From: Paratrimastix pyriformis
Lineage: Eukaryota > Preaxostyla > Paratrimastigidae
Direction: 5' to 3'
DNA length: 64,000 nucleotides
NCBI GenBank assembly: GCA_027972325.1
Contig: JAPMOS010000015.1
Location: forward strand, 1-64,000
Each line of letters begins with the position of its first letter. The first letter of the stretch is position 1. The position numbers and the translations under genes are program-made. Of the stretch, positions 60,063-64,000 are shown in pieces. The notes under the pieces are model-generated. The model saw only the letters and a list, made by a program, of their open reading frames with translations, had not been told where the DNA came from and did not search any database.

Positions 60063-61172
60063 TCACCACCCCCCCATTTCAGCTCCCCTCCTACCCGGGG
60101 TGATGCTGCTGTCTGCACTGACGGTCTCCCGGAGGGGCGGCTGCTGGAGGGCCACGGGGGCCCGGTCCTCCTCGGCCGTGGTCGACCTCACCAGGGGACC
60201 AGCCACCCCCACCCCCACCCGAGCAGGGTGGTGGTCCAGGGGGGCCAGCAGCCCGTAGCGCGAGCCTGCCGACCCGGTGGGCGACGAGGCGGTGTTGGTC
60301 GTGCGGAGGCTGGACGGGGGCGGGGAGTCGATTGGACTGTGATGCTGATGAGCTGCGGCGATGCTGCTGGGGGTGGTGGGGGTGGTGGCGCCGGGGCTGG
60401 ACGGCACCAGCAGGGGGGCGGCAGGCGAGTAGCGGGGCGGGGGGGTGGCCAGGGGCGGGGGCGTGCGGGCGGCGGCCGGGGTGGGGGAGGGCGAGAGGGC
60501 GGGGTGGTGGGCGGGGTGGGCGGGGGATGCAGCATCGTCGCCTGGGAGTCACCTCGGGTCTGCGGGTGTGTGAGGGGGAGAGGGAGGGAGGGAGGAGCGA
60601 GTGAGTGGGACGGGTGGGGCGGGAAGGTGATATCTTGGACATCATGGATCATCGCCCCATCACCACCATCACTCCATCATCATCGTCATCACCCCATCAT
60701 CCGGCATCTCGACATGATCATCACCACCCCCAGACCACCCAGCGGCAGAGGGGGGGTGGCAGGCGGAGAGCACCCGGGGCAGCGCGGACTTCCTGCCGTC
60801 CGGAACTTGGAGCCGCCAAGCGGAGGCAGCTTGGACGAGTTCACCACCACGCTGGGCTTCTTCAACTGCGGTTGGCGGTGATCGTGGCGGTGAGAGTGGT
60901 GGTGAGGAGGAGGAGAAGGTGCGGACGTGAGGTGTGTGTGTGGAGACGGCAATTTGACCCCCACCCCTCTCCCCCTCCCCCGCGCCTCCCCCAGGGATCG
61001 AGTCGACAGACCCCGGGTGGTGCCACCAACCCCATGGCCATCCCGCCAGGCATGCCGGCCATCTGCTGCAGCGAGCCGACCACGGGTGACCGGCCGAAGG
61101 TCTTGTTGAAGCTGTCCTCCCGGTTTTGCAGCTCCAGCCGGTAGTACTTCAGGTCCTCCTGTGGAGAGGGGC

Positions 61173-61204
<32 letters not shown>

Positions 61205-61993
61205 GGAGAGAGCGAGAGAGGGGGTGTGGCGATGAGCGAAATGTGCCCCCAGATCAAAGGAAGTCATGGAGGCGTGATGGATGATGGCAACGAGGGACGA
61301 TGACGATCGGACGAGGATTGGGTGATGACGATTGGGTGATGGCGATTGTGTGGTGATGTGCTGCTGCTGATAGTGAGATGATATTGGTGGCGGTGGATGC
61401 TGGATGATACTGGCGGTGCTGCGGGCCTGGGCCTTCGCCAATGCCGCGTCGCGCTCCTGCGCCTCGCCCTCAAGCTGCCTGATCCGGGCCACGTCCTCGG
61501 AGCGCGACTCGCGGTTCTCGTAGCGCCGCTCGGCTTCGGCAAGTCTGCCGACACCACCAGAGGGATGAGGGGCAAGAAGCACAGGGGGTGAGGAGCAGGG
61601 GCGAGGAGGAACAAGGAACAGGAAGGCAGGCAGAGTGGCAAGAAGACTGACAGCGGGGGGCGGGGGAAATGATAGAGGAGGGAATGACAACCACAGCGGG
61701 GGGGGTGGGGGGGATGCGGACTCCTGCTGGAGGACGGCGCAGCGGTCGTCCATGGACTTCTGGGCCCGCTCGAACTCCTGGTTGAGCAGCCGGGTCTCCT
61801 CGAGGTTCTCCTGCACGACCCGGTCGAGGGCCCCCTTGTGCTGTGCGGGGCGGGTGGGGCGGAGGGGGAGGGGGAGGGGTGTGTGTGTGTGTGTGTCGTG
61901 TAAAGAAGGAACGAAGTAACGGGAAAATAAAACAAAACCAGAGAGGTAGAAGAGACAGCACGAATGTCACTGCACCCGTGGGCGAAGGAATCC

Positions 61994-62082
<89 letters not shown>

Positions 62083-64000
62083 ATACACGCTCCGTCGCAC
62101 CCATTTCGTTGTCCGCCCTTTCGTGCCCCGTTCGCGTCCCTTTCCCGCCCTTTTCAGCCCCCAACGACGCACGAGCGAGGGCCCGACGGACCTCAGTCCT
62201 GAGGCGCTGCTCGAGGTCCTGCAGCCGGCCGGTGGCCTCGCGGCGTGCCCTGGCCAGCTCGTCCTGGGCGGCCCGCAGGTCCTGCTGCATCCGCAGGCCC
62301 TCCGTGTCCGCCGATTGCAGCCGCCCGCGCAGGTCGGCAAGCTGGGTCTGGACGGGGCAGGGAGGGAGGGAGGGAGGGAGGGGGGGGGGAGGGAGGGGGG
62401 AGGGAGGGGGGGGGGAGGGGGGCAAAGATGAGCGCGGGGAGGCAGGTGAGGGGCACATGATGGCTGGTCAGTGGTCGTGCGTGAAGGGGACCTCTGCCGG
62501 AATAGTGTTCTTTGTCGGTGGGCTGCGATAATCCCGGGGGGGATGCAGATGCGTGTCAAATTGCGTTTTTAAAGTTTCGTGCCCGAATCCTCAATTTCGT
62601 GTCACTGTGGTGCTGCTTGTCATTACAGAGAGAGAGAGAGTGGTCTGTGTGGAGGTGGATCGCAGGCGGACCTGCATGATGGCGGCCTCCTTGGCGATGG
62701 TCTCCTTCTCGTTGCGCAGCAGGCCCATGGCCTCGTCGTGTTCCCGCTTGATCTGGCCCAGGGCCGCCTGCTGCTGTCTGACCAGCTCGGCCTTGATCTG
62801 GTCCGCCCGCCGGTCGGCCTCCCGCGCCACGGCCTGCAGGTCGGCCGCCTTGGTCTGCTCGGCTTTCTGCAGACCGGCAGCCGACCCGCCCCAACCCCAG
62901 GTGATGATGACGATGATGAAGTGATGATGATGACGAAACACCTTAAAATGACGCAGACGGAAACAACAACAACAGCAGCAGCATGATCATGATCATGATC
63001 ATCATCATGATCATGATCATGATCATCGTCATCATCATGATCATGATCATCGTCATCATCAACCCCACTCCTCAAACACACAGACGCAAAAAAAAAAAAA
63101 AACGGACACACGCGCACCCACGCCCATACGTGCACAGACATCCGCATGCCCCCATCCACTCCCGCGCCCACATGCGCACGGACCCTGGCGGCCTCGCGGA
63201 GGGCCTCCTCCATCTGACGGGCGGCCTGGGCCAGGGCCTGCTTGTTGGCCTGCTCGGCCTGCCGCAGGGCGGCCTCGGCCTGGCGTTGGGCCTCCTGAAG
63301 CTGCCGCTGGGCCTCGGCACGGGCCCTGGGAGGCATCACCGTCCAGTCATCATCAACACCGTCAACGTCAACAACAACAACAAGAACAACAGCATCATCA
63401 TCATCACCATCATCATCACCACCACCACCATCATCATCATCACCATCATCCGGCCAGAGAAACGGGCGAGACAGAGGATGATGAACGGCACATTCCTCTT
63501 TCTGATCCACCAAAATGGCGATTCGTGTGTTGTGTGTGTGTGCGTGGGGGGTCCGACTTTGCCTCGGCCTGTGCGCGCTCGTCGGCCATCTTCTGCTGGG
63601 CGCGTGTCATCTCGGCCTGGTGGGCCTCCTGCAGGCCGGCCATCTGGCCCCGGTGGGCCTCCTGGGCCCGGGCCGCCTCCTGGGCGTGCCGCTGGGCGGT
63701 GGCATCGGAGGCGTGCGGCATGGCATCAGGGGGGAGACGAACCGTAACGTCAATGAAATGAAAGAGAGTGTGGGTGCGGTGGGCGTCTTTCTCGGGTTCA
63801 ATCTCCTCCTCGTTCCCTCCCCCCGATTGCCACTGCGCCTGACGCTACTAAGTTCCACCCCTTCAAAAAAAAAGCAAAGCAAAACGGAAGAAATGCGACG
63901 TTGCTCCCTCCCCAACTCGGGCGGGTTCTTGGGGGGCGCCGGGGCGAGGCGGCCCCGGACCTCATTGAGCTGCTGCAGGGCCAGCTGGGCATCGGCCGAG
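60063..64000 (-). CDS. FAM184-like coiled-coil protein (partial, runs off the window)
   Basis: Consecutive minus-strand exons encode long Ala/Gln/Arg/Glu heptads: AAQLALQQLNEVRGRLAP (window edge), QKMADERAQAEAKS, QRQLQEAQRQAEAALRQAEQ, QIKAELVRQQQAALGQIKRE, LRTEVRRALARA with MQQDLRAAQDELARARREAT, ENLEETRLLNQEFERAQKSM, AEAERRYENRESRSEDVARI. Near 61140 comes EDLKYYRLELQNREDSFNKT followed by FGRSPVVGSLQ, which matches the conserved C-terminal block of FAM184A (KFYKxELxNRExNFNKxFxxSPNVG). The last exons are Ser/Pro-rich, ending about 60063. The family is linked to cilia in some species, which fits the TTLL gene nearby. The 5' end lies beyond 64000. Nearly every intron contains microsatellites. Confidence 0.7.
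61173..61201 (+). repeat. G29 homopolymer (C run on coding strand)
   Basis: Long G run on the plus strand directly upstream, in the sense of the minus-strand gene, of the exon EDLKYYRLELQ; it forms the polypyrimidine tract of that intron. Confidence 0.9.
61897..61975 (+). repeat. Interspersed intronic repeat, longest copy
   Basis: Fullest member of the family noted at 12399 and 28440: GTAAAGAAGGAACGAAGTAA, CGGGAAAATAAAACAAAACC, AGAGAGGTAGAAGAGACAGC, ACGAATGTCACTGCACCCGT. Preceded by GT repeats and followed by a (GT)n array at 61997-62078. It lies in an intron of the FAM184-like gene. Confidence 0.85.
61997..62078. repeat. (GT)41 microsatellite
   Basis: Uninterrupted GT/AC dinucleotide array in an intron of the FAM184-like gene; poly-HT and poly-CV frames across it are repeat translations. 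Confidence 0.95.

Overview
The window is nuclear DNA from a GC-rich, intron-dense, gene-dense unicellular eukaryote, very probably a flagellate protist. Evidence: spliced genes with short introns, typical eukaryotic families (Rab1, RhoGAP, SDA1, OTU peptidase, WD40 and LRR proteins), a TTLL1-type tubulin polyglutamylase and a FAM184-like coiled-coil protein that point to a cilium or flagellum, and no bacterial-style operons. I cannot name the species. An intron-rich Preaxostyla-type metamonad would fit, but that is only a guess. Introns are packed with microsatellites, minisatellites and homopolymers, and most 5' splice sites I could place read GTCTGT/GTCCGT-like rather than GTAAGT-like.

Layout. 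1-537 is a CT microsatellite at the window edge. 0.65-5.15 kb (-) acylaminoacyl peptidase; 5.2-7.5 kb (+) and 7.7-10.0 kb (-) two paralogous F-box-like LRR proteins facing each other; 10.8-13.6 kb (-) TTLL1-like ligase; 13.7-16.6 kb (-) a WD40-OTU deubiquitinase fusion; 17.4-32.2 kb (-) one very large megasynthase; 32.6-35.6 kb (-) a Pro/Ser-rich protein with a degenerate kinase domain; 35.7-40.35 kb (+) SDA1; 40.6-42.0 kb (+) ornithine decarboxylase; 42.4-48.9 kb (-) a WD40 protein; 49.2-50.1 kb (-) Rab1; 50.4-50.8 kb (-) a small unknown; 51.2-53.7 kb (-) another WD40 protein; 54.2-55.0 kb (-) a small coiled-coil protein; 55.05-56.7 kb (+) RhoGAP; 56.7-58.8 kb (-) a membrane-anchored beta-repeat protein; 58.8-59.8 kb (+) AlaX tRNA-editing protein; 60.1 kb to the window end (-) a FAM184-like coiled-coil protein.

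The standout is the megasynthase. Reading frames run without a break across the domain borders and give the order: acyl-CoA-synthetase-like adenylation module, a second such module, carrier protein, ketosynthase, acyltransferase, C-methyltransferase, carrier protein, thioesterase, lipocalin-like domain. No ketoreductase, dehydratase or enoylreductase is visible. The simplest inference is that a carboxylic or fatty acid is activated, loaded, extended once, C-methylated and released as an alpha-methyl-beta-keto product. The middle parts of the two activation modules are almost identical even in their repeat-filled introns, whereas their first exons have diverged, which suggests recent gene conversion or unequal exchange.

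Start codons and exon borders are my own reading, guided by homology and splice signals. Where a border is uncertain the entry says so.
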